A DNA stretch of 64,000 bases, taken from CAZLMW01 sp964560875. Lineage in GTDB: Bacteria > Myxococcota_A > UBA9042. Position 1 is the stretch's first letter. Each line of letters begins with the position of its first letter. The notes beneath the pieces are model-generated. The model worked only from the letters and a program-made list of their open reading frames with translations, did not search any database and had not been told where the DNA came from. Below, piece after piece: positions 42,351-51,906 of this stretch. Position numbers and translations under genes: made by a program. The stretch is from NCBI GenBank assembly GCA_964560875.1, contig CAZLMW010000017.1:23613-87612 (forward strand), written 5' to 3'.

Positions 42351-45300
42351 GTGAAAGCGGGCATCGATACCGCCGCTGAGCGCCTACTGGTTGGGGCGCT
42401 CGCGGCGGTTGTCGTTTTTGGCCTTGCGGTCGCGCCTTCCCCGGCTTTTGCCAACGTCGCGCTGCCCGAGGTCGTCATCATCACCGACGCCTCGCAGTCG
42501 ATGCAGTACGTGCCCGGCAAGGACAAAGCGCCGGTCTGCGGCGGCAAATCGACCGAGCGATCGCGCTGGATCCGCACGCTCGAAGTGCTGCAGGGCGACC
42601 TGGCCAACTACGCGTGCACCCAGGCGTCGTTGCCGTCCCACCCCGACCAGACGAAGCCCCCCAAGCAGCAGCAGGGCGATCCGACGTGTATTCCCGGCGT
42701 TGCCGCGTCCCTTTTTGAGCCGCACAAACCCAAGCCGTCGAGCAACTTCGTGCAGCCGATGGGCGACTTCTCGTGGAAGAACAACGGCGCGGTCAGCAAC
42801 CTCGCGCAGCTCAAGTTCCAGATGACGACGGACGACACGGTCGTGCCGTACTTCGTCTTCGACCTCAGCAAGCTCCCCGATGACAAGGACTGGGTCGCTG
42901 CGACGCTGACGATCTACACGATGGCGCCGGCCTCCAACGCTGGCGCTCCGATCGAGGCGTTCCTGGTGCGGACCGACACGTCGCCCGCGAAGGTCAAGGG
43001 CAGCAAGTTCGTGTGCGCGGTCGGCGGGCCCAGCCTCAACCCCGTGTCGCCGCCGACCAAGGTCGCCAACAAGACCGGCTTGCCGACGGTGTTTCAGTTG
43101 AACAAGGGCGACATCGACAAGCTCAAGGCGGAAAAGAAAGCCGGTCTGAAGGAGGCGTTCTTCGCGATCGTGCCGGTCGAAGGCCATTTCGACAGCAACT
43201 GCCTCAAGCGCACGAGCTACAAGAACCCGTTCGAGATCATCTTCGAAGGTCCGGCCACCAACACGCCGCCGTCGTTGGCGGTGGGAGTTGGCAAGGCCTG
43301 CAAAGCGGAAGGCCCGAACCACCACTTCGCGCCGACAGGGGCGTTTCAGCTCAATGGCGTGCTCGATATCTTTGCGCCGTCGGCCAAGTTCGGCCTGCTC
43401 GCGCCCGACAACGTGATGAGCGCCAAACCGGACGCAACCGGCGCGTATTCGTACGGACCCACGCTCCAATCGCTGTGGGGCAATATCGGGATCGGCGCGC
43501 AAAACCCGTTCAACACCAACTCGCGGTCGGTGCAGATGCCCGGCGCCGACAGCCTGGCGATTCGCAAAGCTGCGTACACGTCCATCAAGAGCTCACTCAA
43601 CGCGCTTCGTCCGGTCGGTGGCACGCCCTTGGGGCAACAGCTGCAGGACGCCGTGCAGTATTTCGGGCCCAGCAAGTACATGGACAAGCACTTCCAGAGC
43701 ACGCAGGACGATCCAGTGCACGGCGACCCGCTGTTTGCCTGTCGGGCGCGCATGATCGTGGTCATCAGCGATGGCGGCGCCAACCAGGCGGGGGGTGTCA
43801 CGAGCGGTCGAGCCGCGGCGGTGGCCGGTGCGACCAAGCTGTTCTCGCGCGGCGTGCACGTGCACGTCTTCGACATCGGGTCGTCCAACGCGAAGGATGC
43901 GGAGTTCCTCGACGATCTGGCCAACGCGGGCGGCACGACCAAGGCCGTCAAGGTCAACACTGTCAAAGATGCGATCGACTACTTGCGGCCGGTGCTCACC
44001 GCCACAGCGGCCGTTGGCGAGGTGCTCACCCGCACCCACTACACCGAATCGACGGGCGTGGACGACGAGACCATGCACAGCTTCCAGCACAAGAGCGTCT
44101 TCAACGTCGCCGACCCGCTGCTGACGAGCGGCACCATCGAGCAGCGCATCTTCAAGTGCTCGGAAGGCTGCGTTGACGCCAAGAACAAATCCCGCAGCGG
44201 CGTGTGCAAGGTCATCGACTACGAGGAGCGGATGAAAAACCGCACCGTGCCGCGGCGTATCTTCACGATGAAGAACGGCGGTCGGGTCGAGCTGAAGGTG
44301 TCCAACATCTCGTCGGACGACATGACGATCACCAAGACAGGCCTGGCGCCCAAGCTCTTCCCCGATCCGAACACCGGCTCCTGCGCGACGCAGTCGGGAA
44401 CGTTCAACCTGGCCAATTCGGTCGAGCGTGACCAGTACCGCGATCACCTCATCCAGCTGCTGCGCGGCGATGCGGGATCGTGCCGCGAGAACAAACCCCT
44501 CGGGGCTCCGTCACGTGCTCAGCCGCAGATCCTCGAGCCTGCCGCGCGCCTCGGCATTCGCGAGCCGTCGTTCCTGACGTACCGCAACACCAAGGTTGGC
44601 AACACGACCGCGCCATACGCCGAAAACAACCCGCCGGGCTCGTTCAAGCGACCGACGATGATGTTCGCGGCGACACACGACGGCTTCCTGCACGCGTTCC
44701 GAACCGACAACGATCCAGACATCGACACCAAGGGCCAGCTGACAGCCGGCGACGAGATGTGGTCGTGGCTGCCGGGCTTCAACCTGCGCCGGGCACGAGC
44801 GTTGCGCCTGGTGACCAGCGCGGACTCGTCCTACCTCGGAGCGGCGGTCGTTACCGGCCACTACCTGCTCGATCGACAAGGCAAAACCGTCAAAGAACAG
44901 GCGCTTCGGTGGCGTGCGGTTGTGATCGCGGGGGCCGGTGAGGCGGGTGCGGGCTACACGGCGCTGGACGTAACCGCGCCCGACGAACCGCGCCTGTTGT
45001 GGGAGATCACGCCCGACCGGCACTGCTGGGGCGACTCGAAGATGGGCAGCAGCAACGGACCGGTGTGCGCGGCGGTTACCACATTCGAAGAGATGGGGCG
45101 CTCGACGGCGCTGCCGGTGCTCATCAACCTGTTTTTCAAGAAGAACGGCACGACGGTTCAGCGCTCGGTTGCCGTTATCGCTGGTGGCCTCGCGCCGAAG
45201 GACTCCGACCAGCAGAACTTCGGCGTGGACGGTCTCGGCAAGCGGGTTGTGTACATCGTTGCGCTCGAAAACGGCGAACTGATCCGCAAATTCACGCTCG

Positions 45301-46274
45301 CGGATATCGACCTGACAGGCGCGACCACGTCGATGGCGGACACGTCCAAGATCGGCTACCACATCACCGAACCGGCCTGCTTCAACGCGGCTCCCGGTCA
45401 GCTGGCGACGCGCTGCTACCTCGGCGACAGCCGCGGCATGATGTGGCGACTCGACCTGTCGGACATCGACCCCGACAAGTGGAAGCTGCAGTTCTTCCAC
45501 GACGCGTACTCCGGCAACGACACGAAATCGGCGTTCACGCTGCCCCTCGACAGCAAGAATCGGGTGCCGATCCTGACGCGTCCCAGCCTCGCCACCCGTC
45601 GCGGCGGCCAGCTTGTCGTGGTCTACGGAACGGGCAACCTCGATGACCAGCCGTCCGCCACGCGCCGTCACCTGGTGTATTCGCTCACAGAGACGTTCAA
45701 GCTCACCGCAGCCGGTGCGGCACCGCGCGCAGAGGCCGGTCACAACTGGGGCCTGCCGATGACCGACCACACGCGCTTTATCGGTCCGCCGGTCGTATTC
45801 GGTGGCAACGCCTATTGGTCGAGCTACACGGTCAGCGCGACCGGAGCGTGCAAGGCCGGTACAGCGCGGATCTTCTCGGTCGACTTCAGCAACCGGGGCC
45901 AGATCAACGCGACGAATGCGCCGAAAGATCCGATCGGCGGCTTCCAGATCGCCGCCGACGATACGAGCAAGAGCAAACTCGTCAACCACCAGGTGCTCGG
46001 TCAGTACAAGCCTTCCGGTGTCGACATCACGCCGATTCCGGCGTGTGTTGGTGGTTGCAGTCCGGGAGACGCCAGCTGCTTTATCGGCAAGGCGTCGGCG
46101 CTGTCGGGCAGCAAACCGTCGTACGAAGTCGGTGTGGGCACAGCAGGGATGACGCAGGCCGCAAGTCAGAAGGCGCTCAAGGGAGCAAAGGCCAAGATCG
46201 GCACGATCTCCCGCAAGATCGCAGCGCCCCGATCGACTTCGATCGTCACCGGCTGGGATCTCCTGCTCGATTGA
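42351..46274 (+). CDS. Type IV pilus tip adhesin/biogenesis protein PilY1
   Basis: About 1307 residues from the GTG chosen, which directly precedes a clear signal peptide (LLVGALAAVVVFGLAVAPSPAFA). The longer in-frame start at 42036 adds about 105 Arg-rich residues and would bury the signal. The N-terminal part is a von Willebrand A-like domain with a MIDAS-type DASQS (VVIITDASQSM) and VVISDGGAN. The C-terminal half is the PilC/PilY1 beta-propeller domain (MMFAATHDGFLHAFRT, then GDEMWSWLPG). It is larger than P. aeruginosa PilY1 (about 1160). It probably works at the pilus tip in adhesion and surface sensing. Confidence 0.87.
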   Translation: MKAGIDTAAERLLVGALAAVVVFGLAVAPSPAFANVALPEVVIITDASQSMQYVPGKDKAPVCGGKSTERSRWIRTLEVLQGDLANYACTQASLPSHPDQTKPPKQQQGDPTCIPGVAASLFEPHKPKPSSNFVQPMGDFSWKNNGAVSNLAQLKFQMTTDDTVVPYFVFDLSKLPDDKDWVAATLTIYTMAPASNAGAPIEAFLVRTDTSPAKVKGSKFVCAVGGPSLNPVSPPTKVANKTGLPTVFQLNKGDIDKLKAEKKAGLKEAFFAIVPVEGHFDSNCLKRTSYKNPFEIIFEGPATNTPPSLAVGVGKACKAEGPNHHFAPTGAFQLNGVLDIFAPSAKFGLLAPDNVMSAKPDATGAYSYGPTLQSLWGNIGIGAQNPFNTNSRSVQMPGADSLAIRKAAYTSIKSSLNALRPVGGTPLGQQLQDAVQYFGPSKYMDKHFQSTQDDPVHGDPLFACRARMIVVISDGGANQAGGVTSGRAAAVAGATKLFSRGVHVHVFDIGSSNAKDAEFLDDLANAGGTTKAVKVNTVKDAIDYLRPVLTATAAVGEVLTRTHYTESTGVDDETMHSFQHKSVFNVADPLLTSGTIEQRIFKCSEGCVDAKNKSRSGVCKVIDYEERMKNRTVPRRIFTMKNGGRVELKVSNISSDDMTITKTGLAPKLFPDPNTGSCATQSGTFNLANSVERDQYRDHLIQLLRGDAGSCRENKPLGAPSRAQPQILEPAARLGIREPSFLTYRNTKVGNTTAPYAENNPPGSFKRPTMMFAATHDGFLHAFRTDNDPDIDTKGQLTAGDEMWSWLPGFNLRRARALRLVTSADSSYLGAAVVTGHYLLDRQGKTVKEQALRWRAVVIAGAGEAGAGYTALDVTAPDEPRLLWEITPDRHCWGDSKMGSSNGPVCAAVTTFEEMGRSTALPVLINLFFKKNGTTVQRSVAVIAGGLAPKDSDQQNFGVDGLGKRVVYIVALENGELIRKFTLADIDLTGATTSMADTSKIGYHITEPACFNAAPGQLATRCYLGDSRGMMWRLDLSDIDPDKWKLQFFHDAYSGNDTKSAFTLPLDSKNRVPILTRPSLATRRGGQLVVVYGTGNLDDQPSATRRHLVYSLTETFKLTAAGAAPRAEAGHNWGLPMTDHTRFIGPPVVFGGNAYWSSYTVSATGACKAGTARIFSVDFSNRGQINATNAPKDPIGGFQIAADDTSKSKLVNHQVLGQYKPSGVDITPIPACVGGCSPGDASCFIGKASALSGSKPSYEVGVGTAGMTQAASQKALKGAKAKIGTISRKIAAPRSTSIVTGWDLLLD

Positions 46275-46276
46275 CC

Positions 46277-46789
46277 GTGTCGGCCCCGTTCACGCGATTC
46301 GCGCAAGCAAGTGCGCTGGTTCTCTTGGTCTTCGCCGCTTGCAGCGAGCGCCAAGTCGATGCCCCCACTCAGCCCACGGCGGTCGCTGAGCGTGCGCTCG
46401 TCCGCGCCACCGAGACGCTCACCGGTGCAGACGGGACGGAAGCGCGCTGGTGCCCGGGCGGCCTGCTTTGTGAAGACACCAAGCCCCTGCTCGGCTACCG
46501 AGTGCCGTGGGCGTGCAGCAGCCGCGAGGTGCGCACATATGTCGCGCGTTGCTCGACCGGCTACATCGCCTGGGAACACATCGTCGAGTTCTTCGAGAGC
46601 CGGTATGCGGTCATCGAGCACGAAGCAGCTGGCGGGATGTTGACGATCACCGGGCGCAGAGGCGTGGTTCACCTCGGGCGCGAATCGACCGCCACGGATG
46701 CTCCGTTCGCGCAGCCTGCCACCCTGATCGTCAAGCGCCACGGCAACGGGATCGAGTTTACGGCCACGCGCGGCGCGACGGACCGCTGA
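46277..46789 (+). CDS. Small lipoprotein at the end of the pilus operon
   Basis: 170 residues from a GTG 2 bases after the pilY1 stop; a TTG overlapping that stop is an alternative. The signal peptide ends in a lipobox (LVFAAC). Six Cys in the mature part suggest disulfides (WCPGGLLCEDTK, VPWACSS, ARCSTG). I do not recognise the family. Its place suggests a periplasmic helper for the pilus or PilY1. Confidence 0.68.
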   Translation: MSAPFTRFAQASALVLLVFAACSERQVDAPTQPTAVAERALVRATETLTGADGTEARWCPGGLLCEDTKPLLGYRVPWACSSREVRTYVARCSTGYIAWEHIVEFFESRYAVIEHEAAGGMLTITGRRGVVHLGRESTATDAPFAQPATLIVKRHGNGIEFTATRGATDR

Positions 46790-46819
46790 TAGCGCCAAAA
46801 ACGCCGAAAATGCGGAGTT

Positions 46820-47155
46820 TTATCCGGCGGCGGCGTGCTTGACGTGGCCGTTGGATGCGACGAACAACACGCAGCCCTTTTCGGTGTGTGGCTCGTTGGT
46901 CGACGCGGCGGGGATGAACGCGTAGGCACCCCGTTGGACCCGTAGTTCGCCCAGGATCAGCTCACCATCGACCACGTAGACGTCCTGTCCACCGTGGGTG
47001 ATGTACTGCGGATAACGTGTGCCCGGGCACATATGAACCATCACGGCGCCGGTGCCGTCTTTGTCGTAGCGGAGCTGCTTGAACGAGACGCCGTGGGCGT
47101 GCGAGCAGCCCCAGGGGAGATCTTCGGCGTCGATGAAGCGGTGGCCGTCGGGCAT
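46820..47155 (-). CDS. Cupin-domain protein
   Basis: 111 residues folding as one cupin barrel: motif 1 around RYPQYITHGGQDVYVVDGEL and motif 2 around PAASTNEPHTEKG. The metal-binding His set is partly recognisable (HGG, PHTE). It is close to the ChrR/anti-sigma-factor-like cupins. It lies upstream of nothing and downstream of the ErpA-type gene on the same strand, 36 bases away. Confidence 0.75.
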   Translation of the reverse strand: MPDGHRFIDAEDLPWGCSHAHGVSFKQLRYDKDGTGAVMVHMCPGTRYPQYITHGGQDVYVVDGELILGELRVQRGAYAFIPAASTNEPHTEKGCVLFVASNGHVKHAAAG

Positions 47156-47191
47156 GGTCAGGTCCGGGAAGGCAGCGCGGGTTGGAGCGGC

Positions 47192-47512
47192 CTACGAGAA
47201 GCTGGCTCCACATCCGCATGTGCGGGTTGCCGACGGATTATCGAAGTGAAAGCCCGAGAAGTCGAGGCTCTCCACGTAGTCGACGACGGTGCCGTCGAGG
47301 TAGCACAAGCTCATCGCGTCGACGTAGACCTCGATGCCGTGCTGTTTGGCGATCTCGTCGTCGTCGCGCTTTTCGTTTTCGAAGTCCATGTCATACGTGA
47401 AGCCGGCGCATCCCCCGCCAACGACCATGACGCGCACGCCGTAGCCGGCGAACTCCTGCTCGGACGCCATTTCGCGGATCTTGTCGACTGCGTTTGCCGT
47501 GAACTGGACCAT
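47192..47512 (-). CDS. Fe-S cluster assembly protein, ErpA/IscA/HesB family
   Basis: A-type carrier of 106 residues that delivers [Fe-S] clusters to target enzymes. The three conserved Cys are present: one in GGGCAGFTY and two in TCGCG near the C-terminus. The length is normal. Which member (ErpA or IscA) cannot be settled without a tree. The tRNA-modification Fe-S enzyme MtaB and the desulfurase elsewhere in the window are plausible partners. Confidence 0.9.
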   Translation of the reverse strand: MVQFTANAVDKIREMASEQEFAGYGVRVMVVGGGCAGFTYDMDFENEKRDDDEIAKQHGIEVYVDAMSLCYLDGTVVDYVESLDFSGFHFDNPSATRTCGCGASFS

Positions 47513-47617
47513 GTCGGGACTCCTCTTTCGCGCACGATTGCGTTCGTGCAGGTGCAGAATAGTCTCGGCCCCCCGCGAGTCAATCGAAGACGCGAAAGGT
47601 TGCCTGCTGTCTTGCAG

Positions 47618-47648
47618 TTGCGCGTGTCGGGGCGGGACGTGTTAAGAT
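47618..47648 (+). promoter_or_regulatory. Possible sigma-70-type promoter of the cNMP-binding gene
   Basis: TTGCGC (47618-47623) and TTAAGAT (47642-47648) with an 18-base spacer, about 52 bases before the start codon. This is a weak match found by eye. Confidence 0.3.
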
Positions 47649-47699
47649 CGCCAACATCGGTTTGACCCGTGCTTTTCGTCGGCCGGGCAGGGAGCGGAA

Positions 47700-48284
47700 A
47701 TGGCGCGCGATTCTGGAAGCAACAGTGGCTTGATGGGCATCGGCATGGAGAAGGTGACCCGCTCCGGTCGCCAGCTCCTGCGCGTGATGGAAGAGATGCC
47801 GCTGCTAGCGATGATGCACGACCGCGAGCGGGCTGAGCTCGGCGAGATCGCCGACATCGTGCGTTGCCCGGGCGGCACGGTCGTTTACGAGGACCGGGAA
47901 GAGGGTGAGTACGTCTATTTCATCATCCAGGGGTCGGTCGAGCTGCGGACGCGCGTCGGTCCGGGCATGGCGCACACGGTCCGCGACTTCAAAGACGAGG
48001 GGATCATCGGTCTCGGTGTCGCGCTCGGCGCCGAGGGCTACCACTTGCAGTGTTACGCCCGCGACAAGACGGCCGCGCTGCGCTTCAAGAAGTCTGACCT
48101 CGAACGCATCTTGCGGACGGGGCGACCGTCGGCGGTCAAGCTTTTCACGGCCATGGGTCTCGAGCTGGGGCGGCAGATCCGCAACGCGACCAACGAAGTC
48201 GTCTACATGCTCGAAAAGACGTCGATGATGCCCCAGGGGCGCTCCGGCGGTGGCGACGATATGTCGTCCATCCTCGGCGGTTGA
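47700..48284 (+). CDS. Cyclic nucleotide-binding domain protein
   Basis: 194 residues; GGGAG lies 6 bases before the ATG. A single cNMP-binding (CAP-like) beta-roll spans about 40-155 (IADIVRCPGGTVVYEDREEGEYVYFIIQ-type core, later FKDEGIIGLGVALG). There is no helix-turn-helix, kinase or channel segment, so it is a stand-alone sensor domain. The canonical phosphate-binding RxA signature is not obvious, so the ligand may be another nucleotide or a protein. The same domain type is fused to a PP2C phosphatase at 60952-62193. Confidence 0.85.
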   Translation: MARDSGSNSGLMGIGMEKVTRSGRQLLRVMEEMPLLAMMHDRERAELGEIADIVRCPGGTVVYEDREEGEYVYFIIQGSVELRTRVGPGMAHTVRDFKDEGIIGLGVALGAEGYHLQCYARDKTAALRFKKSDLERILRTGRPSAVKLFTAMGLELGRQIRNATNEVVYMLEKTSMMPQGRSGGGDDMSSILGG

Positions 48285-48661
48285 TCGCCTTCGAATCGCG
48301 AGCCCGAACAGGCAGACAAGCATAAGTCCCATGAATCCGTCCGGGTTCCCGGTCGTCGATGCCGTGCAGCCGCCATCGTCGCCGCCGGACGTCGTCTTCG
48401 TCGGCGATTCAGAGCCGCCGTCCGCCGCCGTCCCGTCAGTGTGCCCAGCAACGTCACCTTCGCCTCCGCCTGCACCCGCGTCGCCAGCTGGCTTGGGTTT
48501 GGTGAACCCCTCGGCGAGCTCGATGGTCTGCCCAACCGCGACGCTCTTCTTCGTCTCCACCTCGCCACCGGGCCAATGCACGTGCAGCGCATCGACTTTT
48601 TTCGCCGTCCCGAGGCCGAAATGCAGCACCAGTCCGGATTGCCCGCTGAGCGCGTCCCCGC
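47805..48661 (-). CDS. FG-GAP/ASPIC surface protein, C-terminal part beyond the gap
   Basis: After the N gap the frame reads as an ASPIC/UnbV domain (LVLHFGLGTAKKVDALHVHW, then GQTIELAEG), the usual C-terminal end of FG-GAP proteins. Then come a Gly/Asp/Ala/Thr linker and a MYXO-CTERM-like signal: GGC, a hydrophobic stretch (FMGLMLVCLFGLA) and IRRR near 48294-48340. Such proteins normally stop right after the Arg cluster, but no stop follows in this frame until 47805, antisense to the whole cNMP gene. The true end is probably near 48287, with a sequence error or an unusual overlap as the explanation. Confidence 0.6.
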
Positions 48662-48761
48662 NNNNNNNNNNNNNNNNNNNNNNNNNNNNNNNNNNNNNNN
48701 NNNNNNNNNNNNNNNNNNNNNNNNNNNNNNNNNNNNNNNNNNNNNNNNNNNNNNNNNNNNN
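48662..48761. other. Assembly gap, 100 N
   Basis: Exactly 100 N, a placeholder. It falls inside the FG-GAP/ASPIC gene, and the correct frames on the two sides differ, so the real gap is not a multiple of three relative to 100. Confidence 0.97.
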
Positions 48762-50368
48762 CCGCGGTTATGCCAGATGCGTCCCTTGCGGTTCTTGTAG
48801 ACGTTGGTGATCGCGAGGTCGGGCAGGCCGTCGTTGTCGAAGTCGCCAAATCGCGCGTCGCTGTTGGTTTCCTGGAAGCTGATGCCGGACTGCTTGCGGT
48901 GCTCGGAAAACTCCCAAAGCTTGGATTTGCCAAGGTTTTGATAGAACAGCGAGCGGTCGGAGAAGGTGATGAACCGCGGATGGGCGAGGTTGGCGACGAA
49001 GAGGTCGAAGTCACCATCGCTGTCTGCGTCGACGAAGCTCGGCCCGATCGTATGCCCGTATGCGCTGTTGATCATCTTGCCGAGGGTGGCGTTCTGATCG
49101 GCGATGTCCGTCCAGGCCGGCGCTGGATTCTCGTTGCGAAAGAAGAAGTTGCGGTCGAGCCGGTAGTTGCCGACGAAGACGTCGACGTCGCCATCCTGGT
49201 CCCAGTCGACCGCGGTGATGCCACGGCCGCACTGTTTGCCGTTGACGCGTACGCCGAACTTGACGCTCACGTCCTCGAATTTGCCGCCGCCCTTGTTGTG
49301 CCACAGATAGTCGTGGTCGCAGTTGCCCAACCCTGTCTCGTAATTGGCGAAATACACGTCGAGCAGCCCGTCGTTGTCCATATCGAAGAAGACCGCGGCC
49401 TCGGTCGGGAATCGCTTGCCATCGGGGCCTTCCGGGAACGTTGCGAAGGCCTCGAACTTGCCCTTGCCGTCGTTGCGGACGATCGACTCCTCGCTACCGA
49501 ACAACAGCAGATCCAAATGCCCGTCATTGTCGACGTCGCCCCACAGGCCCTTGTCGGATTTGGCGAGGTCGAGGCCCGTGTCCGTGGCCTTGGTGAAGCC
49601 GCCCTTGCCGTCATTGATATAGAGGTTGCGCCCCGCGACGAGGCAGTCGAGGTCGTCGTCTCCATCGAAATCGGCCCAGGCCATCCGGCTGCCGGGCTTG
49701 AGGCCGCTCTCCTTGGTGATGTCGACGAACCACGGCTTGGCGTCGGGCAGCGTGTAGGTTCCGGTGACGCGGATGCGCAGGTCAGCTGGGACACCGCATC
49801 CGTCTTTGCATTGCCCGGACTTGGTCTGCCAGACCGCGGTTACGTTGGCCTTTTTCTGCTCGACGGCGTCCAGCGCAATGGTGGCGCCCGATTGAACCAC
49901 GCGGATGCCGACCCAGAACGGTTCGACAGGCGGCAGCGAAACCTTGTTGGCGGAGATGTCGATGGACTGCAGGCCGTCGGTCTTGCTGATGTAGACGGTC
50001 TTGGGCGCCATCAGATCGGCGCCGGGTTTGTCGGTGTACCAGCCTTCCGGTGCGCCGGGTTGCAGGCCGCCGTTGTCGCGCCAGATGTGCAATTGCACCT
50101 TGCGACCGGTCGTGCCCGCGAATTGCACCTCGATCTTGCTCAGCTCGATCGGATGCTCGGGGCGAAACCGCGCAGCGATGATTGTGCCGACCGCCGGAAA
50201 CTGTCCGCCGGGCTTGAGCGAGCTGCCCGCGGTGCCGTCATCGTTGACGAACGTGTGCTGCTTGGTGGCGGCCGCAACGGGCGCGGGAATCACCAGGCTG
50301 CCGACCAACGCGACAACGACCGCGAGCGCGAATTGGCCGGCGCGGGCGCCGATTTCTGTGCTGGTCAT
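48762..50368 (-). CDS. FG-GAP/ASPIC surface protein, N-terminal part
   Basis: About 535 residues before the gap. AGGAG lies 7 bases upstream of the ATG; an upstream in-frame start adds a tail without signal character. A signal peptide (to about residue 34, PVAAA) is followed by a beta-sandwich of about 160 residues, then at least seven FG-GAP/VCBS calcium repeats with DxDxDGxxD cores (DFDGDDDLDCL, DVDNDGHLDLL, DWDQDGDVDVF) that build a beta-propeller. The continuation with the ASPIC domain and membrane anchor lies on the other side of the gap. It is predicted to sit on the cell surface. Confidence 0.8.
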
Positions 50369-50523
50369 AGCGTGCTCCTGTGCGCCTGATGGTGCCCAAC
50401 TACGAAGGTCGTGATCCACCTATATTCACCGCCGCTCATCTTCATGAATTCAACGAGATCGCTTCGCCAACCCACGCGTCTTTGCACCAGTTTCACGGGT
50501 GTTTGCCCTTCTTGGAGGTTGTG

Positions 50524-50907
50524 ATGATGGATTTTATGCGCGCTGGTGGTTTTGGCATGTGGCCGGTCCTGGCGCTTGGTTCGGCGGCGATCGCGATCGC
50601 GGTACGCGGGGTTTTCAAGCCCGCCTATTCGAGCACGCGGAGGCTGCTTTCGATGAGTCTTGCGACGTCTTTCGCGATGGGCATGGCGGTCGCGTCGGAC
50701 ATCGCTGCGGTCATGTCCAAGGTGCCGGCGAACCCGGAATGGGCGAAGAGCGCGGACCTGCCCCTTGTCGTCATGATCGGGCTTGGTGAGTCCATGGCGC
50801 CGGCGGTCCTTGGCTGTCTGCTGCTGGCGTTGGCGTGGCTCGCGGCAAGTTTTGCCGGTGCTGGACAGCGATCCGACGCGTCGACCGCGGCGATCGTGGG
50901 CGTGTAA
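50524..50907 (+). CDS. Small membrane protein with ExbB/TolQ-like first segment
   Basis: 127 residues; GGAGG lies 5 bases before the ATG. Three hydrophobic segments are seen (about 11-25, 45-60, 90-110). The start FMRAGGFGMWPVLALGSAA resembles the first membrane segment of ExbB/TolQ/MotA proteins, which begins with Gly-Gly and MWP. The rest of the ExbB domain is not recognised, so it may be a remote or degenerate relative. It is divergent from the FG-GAP gene. Confidence 0.6.
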   Translation: MMDFMRAGGFGMWPVLALGSAAIAIAVRGVFKPAYSSTRRLLSMSLATSFAMGMAVASDIAAVMSKVPANPEWAKSADLPLVVMIGLGESMAPAVLGCLLLALAWLAASFAGAGQRSDASTAAIVGV

Positions 50908-50923
50908 CAGACCGCCAGCCAAT

Positions 50924-51526
50924 TCAGGGCTCGATCCGCACGACTTCGACGTCGAACACGAGCATTCCCCTGGGGCGACCTGGGCGCCCTTTGTAGGCGA
51001 GCTTTTCGGGAATCCACATGCGTCGTCGCTCGCCCTCGACCATGAGCCCGACGCCCTCGCGCCAACCGGGGATCACCTTGTCGAGCGGGAATGATGTGGT
51101 GGAGCCGCGCTTGAACGACGCGTCGAACATCTTCCCGTCGGTCGTCCAGCCGATGTAGTGCACGGTCACGGTGCTTGTCGGTGAGGGGCGCGTGCTGCCG
51201 TGGCCCGCCTTGAGGACCCTGCTGGCGAGCCCCGTGTCCGTTTTCTCGGCGTTTGATGGCGGTGCGGCCACGTCGAACGGAGCGGGCAGACACGCCGCGC
51301 TCAACGCGCGCGCTTCGTTGCCGGAGAGGTCGGTCCAATCGATATCATCGGCGCTCGCGGGGGCGGCGCTGGACGGTTCCGACGTCGCTCGGTTCGATTC
51401 TGCTGCGCCAGTCGCCTGCTGAGCTCCGGTCGCTTGCTGTGCGCCTGCGCATCCCGTCGTCGAGACAGCCAACGCCGCGACAAAGAGAAACAAGGTGTAC
51501 TGCTTGGAGGTCGTTTTCATGTTCAT
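50924..51526 (-). CDS. FKBP-type peptidyl-prolyl isomerase lipoprotein
   Basis: About 200 residues. Two ATGs two codons apart begin a signal peptide with lipobox-like TTGC; the far upstream frame is not conserved. A Thr/Ala/Ser linker precedes an FKBP domain (about 105-200): VTVHYIGWTTDGKMFDASF, then VIPGWREGVGLMVEGERR and VFDVEVVRIEP. Most active-site positions of the family (Tyr, Asp, Phe, Trp) are kept. It should fold proline-containing proteins in the periplasm, anchored to a membrane. Confidence 0.9.
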   Translation of the reverse strand: MNMKTTSKQYTLFLFVAALAVSTTGCAGAQQATGAQQATGAAESNRATSEPSSAAPASADDIDWTDLSGNEARALSAACLPAPFDVAAPPSNAEKTDTGLASRVLKAGHGSTRPSPTSTVTVHYIGWTTDGKMFDASFKRGSTTSFPLDKVIPGWREGVGLMVEGERRRMWIPEKLAYKGRPGRPRGMLVFDVEVVRIEP

Positions 51527-51906
51527 GGCCGCAACGTGCCCGAGAATGACCGGATTGATCAATGACTCGACGATTCGCGCCCGCGACACCGAGCCGTTCG
51601 ACGCCGGAGCTGCGCATGCAAGGTCAACGCCAAGCTGGTGCGGGTTCGCGCCGAGGTCATCGCGACGAAGGGCGGCAAGCAGATCGCCGGTTGGGCCGAG
51701 GCCACGATTCGCCCAAAGCACGTCAAAGGCCCGTGCGCCGATGCGAAAACAACACCGTGCGGCGGCCAATTGTGACTGCCGCAGCGCTCAATCCGAGCCT
51801 TTGAGGACCTCGATGCCCTGCGTGTCGGTGAAGTGCATGACGCGTACACAGCCAGCGCAGACATGGGCGTGAACGCTCGCGCGAGATTCAGACCGGACGG
51901 ACCGCT
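51527..51906. other. Spacer holding a possible gene remnant
   Basis: 380 bases with no full gene. On the plus strand 51611-51775 reads as a coding-like stretch (NAKLVRVRAEVIATKGGKQ, then GWAEATIRPKHV) ending at TGA, preceded by an in-frame stop 45 bases upstream and with no start codon of its own. It resembles the end of a hotdog-fold thioesterase-type protein, but the evidence is thin. Confidence 0.3.

Noticed and set aside
48770..50389. 539-codon plus-strand frame
   Set aside because: Antisense to the FG-GAP repeats, whose Asp codons leave the opposite frame open.
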